Shown here: positions 46,853-57,803 of the stretch, piece after piece | Position numbering within the stretch: the stretch's first letter is position 1 | How the letters are laid out: each line of letters starts with the position of its first letter | NCBI GenBank assembly: GCA_025769875.1 | Contig: JAGFNK010000177.1 | Location: 31,836-95,835, forward strand | From: Russula earlei | Lineage: Eukaryota; Basidiomycota; Agaricomycetes; Russulales; Russulaceae | DNA length: 64,000 nucleotides | Direction: 5' to 3' | Notes under the pieces: generated by a model | Seen by the model: the letters and a program-made list of their open reading frames with translations, nothing else | Told to the model about the DNA's origin: nothing | The model's database searches: none | Position numbers and translations under genes: made by a program

Positions 46853-47204
46853 CTATCACGTGTGGGGAGTTTCAAAACTTTTACTAAATCACAAATAGAA
46901 ATCGATCAACAACATATTTTTATGATCGATCTTTTGGAATCAATGTGATAATATATGAACTAGCCCCCTGAAGCATCACTTTAGTATAAGATGGATGGTT
47001 GGTTGTGTCGGAAGGAAGCTGATTGTGCAAGTCCAAAAAATTGGGAGTTTCAAAACTTTCGTCACAGATTGTCATGCTGACTCATACAACCGGTTGCATC
47101 TCCGCTATGGCAGTGTCTGTTGCCATGTTCAAACACAACAACACAACGAGATCCAGTTAGTATAGATGAACTATGTACATTATGTATAAGCATCAGGAAG
47201 CAAT

Positions 47205-47916
47205 TTAATGAGAATCAGTTCTGCATATTATGGTGAGAATAGAGCTGGTAGGATGGTGGTATGGTAGTGGTGGGTGCATCAGATGCTGAGGGAAAATATT
47301 TACAATGTTTGAAGAGAGCAGGGTCGGTGGAGGAGGGAGGGACAACAGTACAGATGAGGGTCCAGCAGAGGTGGCTCTCGTGTTTGAGGTCTCCTCTTTA
47401 GTTTGCACAGTAGGCCCTCTCCTTGTCCGGTTGAATATGCCTTCAAAGCATGAATCATCACGCAAGATGGGGTTGGCATCGAAATGAGCAGTTATCCATG
47501 CCAAAATATCCTTCTTCTGGCCATCTGTGGTGAGTCCCAAGACCTGCACAATGTCTTGAAGGTCGGCCTTTGTTTTTGAGGTTAGCATGCCTGTGAATGG
47601 TGCGTTCAGATCCCTCTGCCGTCATTGTTCATCCCTTTCTGCCTCCTTTGCCACTTGCTGCTCTCTCACTTTGTGCTTCCTCTGCTCTTCAGCCACCTGC
47701 AATGCCTCCTGTTCTTCTGCGAGCCTCAAGCCTTTGGGCACGAAGCTGGGTGCATGCCTCTTGAATGAGTTTTTCAATGTCATGGATAATAGGACCTCTA
47801 GGAGACATGCTCCCTGTGCCACAGGAGGGCTTTACAGTACTGTAGAGCCAAGGACTGTAACTCGAAAACGCGATGGACATGACACGTAGCCAAGCATGGC
47901 AGACTTTGAAACCCAA
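47205..47916 (-). pseudogene. C-terminal fragment of a pogo-like transposase with SAP-like segment
   Basis: Three overlapping minus-strand frames in order (47689-47916, 47622-47822, 47205-47588) give a Glu/Lys/Gln coiled coil (RLAEEQEALQVAEEQRKHK). A SAP-like helix-turn-helix follows (KTKADLQDIVQVLGL, DILAWITAHFDANPILRDD). The same combination ends the transposase at 45831. N-terminal and catalytic parts are absent. Confidence 0.6.
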
Positions 47917-48340
47917 TGGGCATCGGAATACACACTGTCACGCAGTTTCACCATTTTGTCTGTATCTCCCCTTCTGCTCCTCTGAATTCTCTATAATTTT
48001 ACACGAGGCTTTTGTGATATGCACAGATGAATTATTGAACATTTTACGATGTTGTGTTGAGAAATACTTATATCCAGAGCTGTTGTAATCAAATTTTGAG
48101 TCTTCCCCTGTAATATCAGCAAGATCGAAAAGCAAGCACAATGATATTTCTTTATTTCTTTTGTGATCCATAATTTGGTAGTATATTGGTGATATATCCA
48201 AGCAAGGATCAGCTAATTTGTGGTGGCAATCTCTTCGGCCCCTTTTACCAACCGAGAATTCTTGAATCTTGAACTTGAACTTGGATTTCGGGATTTTCCG
48301 GGAGTGACAGGAATGACAGGTGTGATGTAAGTGACATAAT

Positions 48341-48630
48341 AAACTAATATGAGTCCATTTCAAATATGAGTTATTTTCCGGTGTGATTTGCTGGGTTTAC
48401 ATGTGATATGTAAAATATTTTTTCTAACCCTTCCTTCCACTCCTTCCAAGTGGGGTATTGCAAGCATGTCATTAAGGCAGAATATGTGTCACCAATGTGT
48501 GGGTGCACATCTTTGTGCAAATTTTGTATGTGCAGCTCTGGTGAAAATGGGGCTGCAAGCACCCAGATGTTGAGCTTGAGTTGGACTGCTCGACTCCAAG
48601 TTTGACACTGACACATCATGTGTAGTTGCG
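48341..48630 (-). other. Possible transposon-gene relic inside the MULE-1 left end
   Basis: The minus-strand frame (48371-48718) reads LNIWVLAAPFSPELHIQ, HPHIGDTYSAL and PTWKEWKEGLEKI. It has the look of a conserved protein segment but is in no known part of the MULE transposase. It has no counterpart in the right end. It may be captured sequence. Confidence 0.35.
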
Positions 48631-48774
48631 TTCTTTTCGCGGTGGGTTGAGTTACCATAAAAGGCGATTTTGTTGGCAAGAGAATCGGTACATCAATTAT
48701 GCATTTAAATGTCACCAAATCATTTTCTCAATTACATATTTAATGACTTATTTATTAGCTATTAGACAAATAAA

Positions 48775-51316
48775 TTAAATTGATACAAAAAAAGATTTTG
48801 TATTGTAAGGAACAGCAACAGTTGAGGCCGTTAGAGGCAGCGGTGCGAGTCCGAAGGGACCTGGTGCAAGGGAGGCGGCGGCATCGGAGGGAGGGGGGTT
48901 CCGAGGGAGGGACGACGGTTCCCCGAGGGCACGCGTGCGTGCATTCGCGGCGGCAGATGTTGCATCGGGCTTGGCGCGCTTGCCCGACCGTTCGCCCCCG
49001 GCGTACGGATCATCGTGAACACGGCGGCGCTTTCCCTTAGCGACGCCGATGCTTCGCGCTGTCAATCCCCGCGCGTCGGGGAGACTGGTCCGTTGTTTTG
49101 GGCCCCGTTTGAGTTTGACACCCATACGCTCGGCTGTCTCCGTCCACGTTTTCTGATTGGGCGCGATCACTTCCTTATCAGGTAAGACCTTGGAGCCTTG
49201 AATTAAATTGATTGCGGCTGCCAAACTGTATTTGGCGGCCCGCGTGGCCTCAACGATCTCCACTGTTTGATTAGCGTTTTCAAGCCTAGATGTGAGATCG
49301 CGCGATAATGATATGATCTCCTGTGAGAGAGATACTAGGCTCTCCCTTGGTGTGGATGAAGAAGATGATGGGGATGGGGGGTCGGGTGATTTATTTGCAC
49401 TTTCCTTTTGTGTGCTCCCCTCAGGACAGAGGTAGGGAAAGTGGATGTAGATTGCTGCAATGTGTTTGCAGAATCTAATCCGGGGATAATCTGTGCAATC
49501 ACAAGTTGACTTCATCAGATCGATTGAGTAAAACGCGCCGGAACGGGACTGTGAAGCGACGTGAAAGCAGATCTCATCGAATTGCAAGATCGAATCTTGT
49601 GAGATGCTCTCGGCATGGGTGAAAATTATATGACGCCTGTCAGCCGCCAGGTCCCGACCATTGAGCCCGACGTTCTGCCGTTCGTGCCTGTTTTGGTAAT
49701 ACGGCACCATGCGACGCACTAGAACAAATAATATTCGATCGATCCGCCGATTGCGCTTGCCGTCGAGCCAATGTGATTTGAGGACATGATGATATCTAAA
49801 AGATTGAGTCATCTTATCTTTAGATCGGGAGGATCACATACGCTTCGATCAACATGTTGGTGTCCCCTTCCTCAAAGATATGTCGATTTTTCCGGTAAAC
49901 CATGGACCACATATGCACCACAGGCATCCATTGGGACCCAAGATAGTTCACAAAAGTTTCTGGAACCTGAGGATCAGTGGAGATCTCCTCCCAGATTTGT
50001 AGAAAGTCGGCCTGATCATCTGTATGTACCCATCTCTTGATCTTATCCCACAGATCAGGAAAATTGTTAGCATGGAAGTGTGATCGCATCGCGCGCAACA
50101 CGTGCCACTTGCAAAGCCATATCCGACTTCCCGGATAGGCGATCTTGAGGGCGGCAATCTGCGCGGCATCACGATCTGTCATAATAATAGACGGCCGGAC
50201 AGCCGGACTGGCATCCCTGACCCAATGGACAAAAAAGGATATTGTGTCCTTTGTTCCATTGGATGCCAGCATCCAGGCAACAGGCACACCTATCCGGAAA
50301 GGGTAAGCGCACTAAATTGACATTTAGTAAATATTACGCACCATGTCCCCAGTGATCGCGCGCGATCATGGTAAATAATAAGAAGTCCGGATATTGAGTA
50401 ATATTATGAGTTGCATCGATACCGATGAAGCCGTTCCCGAGGCGGCGGAATGCCTCCATTTGGAAAGGGGTCTGGATGCATAATACATATGCATCCTCCT
50501 GCAGATTTGATTGAGATGGGGCACTGTGCACCCTGTCTTTGTAAAAAACATTTGTTTTTTCATCTGTAAACCTGTCCAACCAGAGCCTGGTGGAGATAGC
50601 ATCCTCTGGATGCAGCCTGATAATCTCATCTTCCATTTCCCGGGCCATGCGACTTACATCCCGGAGCGAGATGAATCGGTCTCGGCTGCCATCGGGCGAT
50701 GAATCCTGAATATCGCGTACCTTTCCATTATTAAGTTAGCGAATAAAAATAAAATAAATTCAATACAGGCACTTACTATTTCCCGTGGATCAACCTTCTT
50801 TGACAGCATGAATTTAATTTTATCACGTGCTATGCGTGACATTCGTGTGTAAGCGAGATTAGCAATTCCGATTTCATGGGAATGCTCGCTTGCATATTGT
50901 CCAAGAATGGTAGGCGCGTCCGCGTAAGACTTGATGACTATTCGGCAACGGCAACCCGTCTTCTTGATCTCGGATCTCCGTGTGCGATCGGGGTGCTTCT
51001 TTACATAACTCGAAGCTCCCCCGGATAGTTGGCGGGAGCAGACGAAAACCTTCTTTGTCCATCCCTGCCCATGCTTGGTGCTCGATGGAATCAATTCAAT
51101 TGAGTGAGCCAATTCTTCTTGCCGGCGCCACGCGTCGAAATCGGCTGCTGTCGGCCATTCCATGGGGTATCCGCCGTGCTCCCGGTCATAATTGAGTCCT
51201 CCCCTCTTTCCAGAATTGGCAGTGATCTGGAAACATTGTGTCGCAAAAGGGGCGCTCGGGCCGGAATGGGCGGATGATGCGGATGGCGCGCCAATCAATC
51301 GGAAACGAGATTGCAT
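48775..51316 (-). CDS. MULE transposase with SWIM zinc finger, apparently intact
   Basis: Four exons, with introns by eye at 50721-50776, 50290-50341 and 49796-49841, give one 795-aa frame. The N-terminus (from 51316) has a WRKY/GCM1-like DNA-binding segment with TGCRCRIVIKSY and EHSHEIG. The MULE catalytic core follows with GFIGIDATHN (first Asp), SIIMTDRDAAQ (second Asp) and RIWLCKWHVLRAM, a third acidic residue being expected in the EISTDPQ/EEGDTN region. A SWIM finger CDCTDYPRIRFCKHIAAI lies near 49450-49510. The C-terminal tail is basic with a KRRRVHDDPY segment and a predicted nuclear localisation-like cluster. The protein would cut and paste elements bearing its long terminal repeats. 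With no stop or frameshift it may still be active. Confidence 0.9.
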
Positions 51317-51713
51317 TTCTTTTTTTTTTTGGTAGGGGGAAAATGGTAAGGAGTTATCTTATTATTAACCCACTTATATAACTAAATTACATCCGTTAAC
51401 GCGTGATTGAAGTCCCGACTCTCTTGCCGACACAATCGCCTTTTATGGTAATTCAACACGCCGCGAAATGTCAAAGACTATCATGTGTAACCCCAAATAT
51501 GTGAATATGCAAATGACAACAAAAACAAATGCATATTAATTTATTATATACATCATATCACTTACATCACTCCTGTCACTCCTGTCACTCCCGGAAAATC
51601 CCGAAATCCAAGTTCAAGTTCAAGATTCAAGAATTCTCGGTTGGTAAAAGGGGCCTTATAAAACTGCATTTTGAAACTCTCTGGTATTTTGCAACCCACA
51701 ACATGTGATAGTA

Positions 51714-52240
51714 GTGATGCCGATGCTTTGCACTCTCAGTCCCTGTGTGTCAGGGAGACTGGTCCATTGTTTTGGGCCCTGTTTGAGTTTGACACCCATA
51801 CACTTGGCTGTTTCCATCCATGTTTTCTGATTGGGCACAATCACTTCCTTATCAGGTAAGACCTTGGAACCTTGAATTACATTGATTGCAGCTGCCAAAC
51901 TGTATTTGGCAGCCTGTGTGGCCTCAATGATCCTTGCTGTTTGATTAGCATTTTCAAGGCTACATGTGAGATTGCACAATAATGATATGATCTCCTGTGA
52001 GAGAGATACTAGGTAAGCAGTGCTTGGGCCGGAATGTGCGGATAGCACACCAATCAATCAGAAATGTGATAGCATTTCTTTTTTTTTGGTAGGTGAAAAA
52101 GGTAAGGAGTTATCTTATTATTAACTCACTTATATAACAAAATTACATCCGTTAACGCATGATTGAAGTCCCGATTCTCTTGCCGACACAATCGCCTTTT
52201 ATGGTAATTCAACCCACCGCGAGCGAATGTCAAAGACTGT
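51714..52240 (-). mobile_element. Decayed MULE copy (MULE-2), right piece, internally deleted
   Basis: The minus-strand frame 51656-52057 contains LVSLSQEIISL, IIEATQAAKYSLAAAIN and GSKVLPDKEVI, matching residues just before the tail of MULE-1. At about 52015 it jumps to sequence equivalent to 51256, the start of the MULE-1 gene, so the catalytic core and the SWIM finger are deleted. Homology ends at AATGTCAAAGACT near 52240. CpG sites of MULE-1 are mostly TpG or CpA here. Confidence 0.82.
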
Positions 52241-52429
52241 GCATGGCTCCACCCCCTCCCACACCTCTCGCCCTCCAGCCCTCTCACCCCCAGCCTTCGC
52301 CACTGAATGCACGCCCATGACCTCGCACCCGACATCAAGACCTTGACCACTTCGACCAGCCTTCACCACTGACCATGCAGGCACACCACGCCCCGGCACA
52401 CCCGACGCATTCACATCTCAGACCTTTCA
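52241..52429. other. C-rich spacer before foldback copy 2
   Basis: No recognised gene. The left TCA of the foldback target is at 52427-52429. Confidence 0.4.
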
Positions 52430-52835
52430 CACGACGGGCAGGAAGGGATAAGTCAACTCTGCTTATAGTCAACTCAGTGGATAATAAAAGTAAAATATTT
52501 CAAGTGCTGAGTAGGCTCTGTTGCGGCCACAAATTATATTACATAAGTAATGACCTTAGTTGAGCACGAAAAATGTGACAAAAAAGGTTAAATATGGAGA
52601 GTCTACTCATTCTGGCACAACGTTTACCCTAGCCTGGCTAAAAGTTGTGCCAGAATGAGTAGACTCTCCATATTTAACCTTTTTTGTCACATTTTTCGTG
52701 CTCAACTAAGGTCATTACTTATGTAATATAATTTGTGGCCGCAACAGAGCCTACTCAGCACTTGAAATATTTTACTTTTATTATCCACTGAGTTGACTAT
52801 AAGCAGAGTCGACTTATCCCTTCCTGCCCGTCGTG
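52430..52835. mobile_element. Foldback MITE, copy 2 (406 bp)
   Basis: It is a near-perfect palindrome with ends CACGACGGGCAGG and CCTGCCCGTCGTG, flanked by TCA at 52427-52429 and 52836-52838. It is almost identical to copy 1 at 41808, with a handful of differences, several of them C/T at CpG. Arms are about 195 bp. No protein is encoded. Confidence 0.9.
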
Positions 52836-53881
52836 TCACCATGGCCTCGACCGCCTCGCCCGGCCTCGAACTTCCTTTCATCATCTCTCTCCCTTTCATT
52901 CCTTTCATCCTTAGTACCTCTTCTTGTATATAAAACACCCTAACTACTCTGTCGTAGGATTTAAAAAAAATCCAATACAGTCGCTCCTTAGTCTCTCTCA
53001 GTATCTATCAGCCCAAAACGACTGCGCGCGAGCAATCTCGCTCTCGCTCTCCTCTCGCTCTCTTCTCTCTTCCTCCCTCTGCTTGTTCTTTCTTGGCTCG
53101 AAGACAACCGTCCCGGATCACCGTCCAGCCACACGAACACACACGCGCGCCCCGAACTGGCTCGCTTCAGTAATACCGTCTACCGTACAACGGCCGTACC
53201 CGTACCCGTCCCGTACCGTCAGGGATCCAGTAAGTACACATGACGGACGGGGTACTGGTCAGCCATACCCATCATATGGCCATCTTTTCGACGGCCGTTA
53301 CCCGTCAGACGGACGGTGCGCAGCCCTACATCCATCCCTCTACGAATTCTGAGTGTGGGTCAATGTCATTCTTTTGTATGTCGTTTAGTACAATTGTGAG
53401 GGTTTTAATGATATTAATTTATGTTTTATTAACTCTAGAGGCTTCTATATAGTTGGTTTGAAATGAAAGTGCTAGTTTATGTGGCTCGTATGTTCGTTGG
53501 GTGTCGTGTCCCTTGTGGAGGGGCCAAATTTCGGCGTTCCGGTGCGTAGTCCGCGTTCCTTATCTTGTACTCCTTGTTCGCGTTGCGGCAGCGTGGCAAG
53601 AAGCTCCATGCGTGCTGTATCCGAGTCCGAGTCCCCCGCGCGTATAAAGTACGTCTGTTATTCCGCTGTTACGAATCAAATCGATTGATTGTCGTCGCCT
53701 CCCCCTCTCTAGCTGCGACTCCGGTGATATATTGGGTGCAATCAGCAAGGGACGGGGTAATGGATTCAAAGCCGCCTTAGATCAAGATAACTAACTTCTG
53801 ATATTTATTTCTACGAGGAAGGAAGCAAGGCAGGATCGGACATTACAGCAAGAACAAGTATATACGATCATCCGTGGTGCA
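52836..53881. other. Intergenic DNA with repeat-like character
   Basis: A TATA-like GTATATAAAACACC at about 52926 and a CT-rich leader (53030-53090) suggest a promoter or LTR, but no boundaries were found. GTACCCGT/ACGGNCGG-type reiterations lie at 53190-53320. No supported gene. Confidence 0.4.
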
Positions 53882-55800
53882 TCACTGAAAATTCTCTCCT
53901 GCGGCAAAATGAGAACATGCGAAGAAAACGATATCTCTTAGGATGCTCAGACGCGACTCGAGCACCTTTCCGTCGGAGGTCAAGGACCGATCCAATCCCT
54001 CTGTAAATTTCTCGTGGGCCTTCTGCGTTGCTCTATGCTTATTCTCCTGACATCGAGGCACTCGCGTGGTCGGTTCTTGCAGTGCCGGATCAGCGAGTCG
54101 CGGCGCGCAAAGAAGTACCCGCATAAGTCGCAGGAGATTGTGCGAGGGTGCGCCTCCGCTGTCCGAGTGCCTCTTGAAGTCCTCCCAATTGAAAAAATCG
54201 GCGTCAGGACAGAGCCGGCATTTGGGTGAGTGGATAGCATCGCATGCTCAGTCGGCCGACGTCACCTTCAGCATCAACCTATGCCTCTCATTAAGCGGTT
54301 TTGAGATTCGGGATTGATGACTTCCCGCCTCCAGCTCCCCGTTGTTCGCGCTGTTGACGTCTTGCTGCAGCACCATGCAACCCGTGTGGTGTCACGCCGC
54401 TTCCTGCTCTCTCCTTAACCCGGGGCAGCTTTCCCTGCGCAATTCTACTCATCCATTCCTGCTGGACATTTGGCCCCTGCAGGAATTGATGGTAAATTCC
54501 TTGCGCGTTTGGGGTCGTGAATCCACGTCCCAAAGCCTTGGAATTTCTATTAATATCTGTCAGGGTCCTAGCAGCGGGTTTGCAACGAGTCCTATTTATG
54601 GACCGTCCTGCGTCCAAGACCCCGATTGTAGAGGCCATCTTTGCCTTGCCCTTCTTGTGCGATTGTCGTCCTTCGCTGTTATTCGCGTCTGGACTCCCAT
54701 CGTCAAGCCCATTGTCCTCGTCTAGACGTCGTTTGCCAAGGAGAGTCTGCGGCAACACGAAGGCGTCCGGGTTGGACGTCCGTGCACCAGAGGCTGGCAA
54801 GTAGAGGTACCCTGCTTGAAACTTGGAAGCGGCAACGTTGGCGCGTCGCCCTATAGATAGGACACGGAGTAGAAGAGAGCACGTACGACGATCGAACGCC
54901 AATGAGAACAAAGGATTTTCCATTATATTTTGATGGGATTTGCCCTGTAATGCCATTGTGTGCATCAGGGTAATCCAGCTGCCGGGAATTGACTGAGTTC
55001 GAATGGCCGGGTCAAGAGGACGTCTTATATGATTCATACTCACACTGTGTAGCACCAACGGCAGTTGGAAGGGCTCGGGAGCAAGTCCAGCCCACGAATT
55101 GTCGCTCGCCGACGATGATACGGAATCAACGTCTGAAAAAAAGAGGTTTTAATAGTGCGTTGACAAGACCATAACAGAAAGGATGAATGTGAGCTACATG
55201 GTGTTGGAATCTGCCCTGGAAGTCCAGTAACGTAACAGCTCAATGCTGTTGTGACAACCAGGTACTGTGCACGCACGGTGTGGAGGTAGTTGAAACCACC
55301 TGGATTCCCGAAGGAGGTGGACGTCGCAGGGTGGGCACCTTCGATGGTGGTAAGAGTGTAGCCTCTATTAGGCAGCGTTCTCTGGAGCGTTCCAGTCGAT
55401 GTCCTGTAACAGTGAGACGTGAGTAATCTTTAACATGCCCGGAGATGATGCCTACTGTAGGGCTGTTTGGGCCGCGGAAGCGACTCGAAGTTGACAGGTC
55501 GCCAATCATCAGTCTCAGACCATATACCGGTTTGGTTCTCTTGTGGCACAAAATATGACGACGGGTGATGTCGCTGGTGGTGGAAATATTCATGATGAGT
55601 TGATGGTCCGTTAGGATTTTACAGGAGTGAAATGGGCAGGTGTGGAGTGATGCGGACGAGCTTTTTAAAATGGGATGGGTGTTTCTCCGGACCTGGGGGC
55701 TCTCCATCGGGGTCCACAGTTCAGTACCTTTGACTGTGTGTTCTCCACTCGGCCGATTATGGATCGCCTCGTGTACTCTGTAGTGCTGGGAATGGCCCAC
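53882..55800 (-). CDS. Agaricomycete C2H2 zinc-finger protein, frameshifted
   Basis: Read on the minus strand, the 5' part (from about 55800; true start unresolved) has VRRNTHP, the finger HTCPFHSC...DITRRHILCH and KPVYGLRLMIGD, RFRGPNSPT. The middle has ASKFQAGYLYLPASGARTS and a basic linker (SHKKGKAKM). The 3' part has two fingers, CRLCPDADFFNWEDFKRH and ISCDLCGYFFARRDSLIRHCKNRP, then a helical HRATQKAHEKFTEGLDRSL. I recognise this as a zinc-finger layout frequent in Agaricomycetes, with unknown targets. A one-base shift between the two 3' fingers (near 54153) and a second shift near 54045 that restores the first frame mean the gene is broken or the assembly has two indels. Introns are present but not all resolved. 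Confidence 0.6.
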
Positions 55801-57803
55801 AGGATGACCATTATGATGTAAGTCTCAGCAATGCAACACCACCTGTGTATCCAGCACCCACTATTGTACTGTTGTGTCAGGCAGATCCATCAAAGAATGA
55901 CACTTCTAAGAACAAAAGGTCCAATCGTGTCTTAGGCCGACACATACAGCTGAGACAGTTCAGAGCTCTGGTTTACAGAGTGCCATTCAACTTGTTGTGA
56001 ACCCTTGAATGAGAGGCACTATGTGATTTTGTCGTGGTCGTTGCTGGTACTAGGGCGGCATTGACATTGATGGACAGTTCTGTGGTTTTGATGAGGAGTG
56101 CTTCTCTATCGATGATGCAGGTGGGCTGTACAATAAACCAGATGTCATAACATAATATTGAATGGTAGTACAGCCAGTTGACCACTTTTCGCATGTGTCA
56201 CGCTCCAGTCACCAAGACAAGCCTTGAACCGCGGTCAGTAGCCACGTTGAATGGGGACTCAGCGGGACTGGAAGTCAAGCAGCGACAGTGCGGATGTAGG
56301 CTTGGCCGGGCCAACCATAGGTCGCGTTCCGCGAGATGGTGATGGCACGCGCAGAGTTTGCGTATACGCGTAAGAAGCAAACTGGCAGCGTGGGGCAGCA
56401 TGTGCATGTCATCGAGCACATCGAGCCGATGAAGATGAACGTCGAGCCTGGTGATGACACTGCGTCCGAGAGGGTTTAGTGGGAACGTGCCAGCCAGGTA
56501 CATCCCGGCCGTCGAGAAAGACTCAAGAAGGCACGCTGTCTGGCAACCCAACCTCTGCCGTGCGCATGGTGCTGCATCATGTTATATGCAGCCAACTTGT
56601 CCGACCTTGCTTTCCGTCTCACCGCTGTCGAGGCGTTCCATGAGGCATCCAAAGCCCGATCCTGAAGCCGATAATGACTGGAGGCTGTCGCACCGGTCGA
56701 GTTCAAGTTCCGGAATGCGTCTTTCTTCTCCCCCTTCTTCATCTCCATGTTGAACTGATAACACCACAAAAGACACGGTGACTGGGTACATGAACCCGCA
56801 TAGAGGGACGATTATCGATAGCGAGGTTCATGAGGGAAATTTCACGGAGGCTTTGTGGAGGGCGCGTGGATTGGGCAGCAGTGCGCCCACCTGCCTGTAC
56901 AGCACTTGCAACACGACTTTAAGAGAGCATGCGCCGCGTCAGGCACAAACAGCAACGAGAGACATAGGAACGCACCTCGTCAGACTTGCCTTGCAGCAGC
57001 ACCTTGGGCGCCTTGAGCCCTGCACCCGTCTTTGCCAATGCGCGCAGTAACCGCCCATCGCGTCCGCACGTCCACATCCGGCACTAGCACCAACATGAGC
57101 TCCCTCAGCGCACTCCCCAGCCCATCGAAAAGCGCTGAGACGCAGGCCATATAGCGTGCTGGCGATGCGCAACGTCACCCGCCCGCCCTACCCCAGAACG
57201 ACGGCGAAACCAGAACTAGCGTCGAGAGAGACGAGGCGGGACATTGCCATCGCGGCCATGTCGCCCGCACCGAGAGGACCGTAATGCAGAGTCTGTGGGT
57301 GCCATCTCGGCCGAAGCACGGTGAGCATTCCTCCAGCACCCTCTTCTCTTATGAGGTGCCGGAATGTCTACGAGGAATTGCGGATTTCGTTCTCCGTCGG
57401 AAGGGCCTGAGAGGCTGGAAACGCTGCGGGAAGGTCGGGAGCACACGAGTAGGCTCGATAAAACGGACATGGTAAGCCACGGGTCCGAGGCGTGACATGC
57501 AAAGTGATCATCACCGGCAGGTAGTAGAAGGCAGCGGTATGTGGCTGTGTCTGAAACGTAACGAAGAGTAAGGTGCAGGACCAATGCTGGACGTCGCTGG
57601 ACCGTCATACTCGACAACTGTTCTTCTGTCTTTCCAAAATGTGAGTCAGTACTGTGTACAGGCCCTGGAAAGAAAGAGAAGCTTTGTTGGACGTACCCGG
57701 ACTGAGAGCAGATTATACAGTCGTTGGTAACGCACTATGAATGTATCTAAAGAGTTTATGTCAAGGGTGATACACGCACACCGAATAGAAGGTCGCTTGC
57801 CGT
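55801..57803 (-). other. Unidentified region with coding-like minus-strand frames
   Basis: Frames at 56198-56551 (FPLNPLGRSVITRLDV, HAASLLLTRIRKLCA), 56582-56791 (PELELDRCDSLQSLSASGSG) and 57216-57617 have the GC-rich third positions of genes in this window. They could be exons of one minus-strand protein upstream of the zinc-finger gene. No domain was recognised and splice sites were not reconciled. Confidence 0.35.

Larger units (their letters stand above)
48237..51655 (-). mobile_element. Young MULE transposon (MULE-1) with ~100-bp terminal inverted repeats
   Basis: Both ends begin GGCCCCTTTTACCAACCGAG inward, and the repeats (48237-48337 and 51555-51655) match over about 100 bp with only a few mismatches. 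A second inverted block with GGCGATT and CTCTTGCC lies at about 48636-48690 and 51414-51466. It encodes an apparently intact transposase. CpG is retained, in contrast to neighbouring elements, which suggests a recent insertion. No convincing 8-11 bp target duplication was found: the flanks are AATCTCTTC and TTATAAAAC. Confidence 0.85.
46853..51711 (-). mobile_element. Pogo-like element 2, inserted in MULE-2 and carrying MULE-1
   Basis: The left end CTATCACGTGTGGGGAG and right end (reverse complement CTATCACATGTTGTGGG) form inverted repeats like those of the element at 42673, and the TA at 46851-46852 and 51712-51713 is duplicated. Joining the flanks restores the decayed MULE sequence TTAGTGATGCC, which corresponds to TTAGCGACGCC in the intact copy. 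Without MULE-1 it is about 1.4 kb and holds only the C-terminal part of a transposase, so it is non-autonomous. Confidence 0.75.

Noticed and set aside
52702..52938. Open frame in and beside the foldback element (and its mirror at 52375-52563)
   Set aside because: The same residues appear from both arms because the DNA is palindromic; it is a structural by-product, not a gene.
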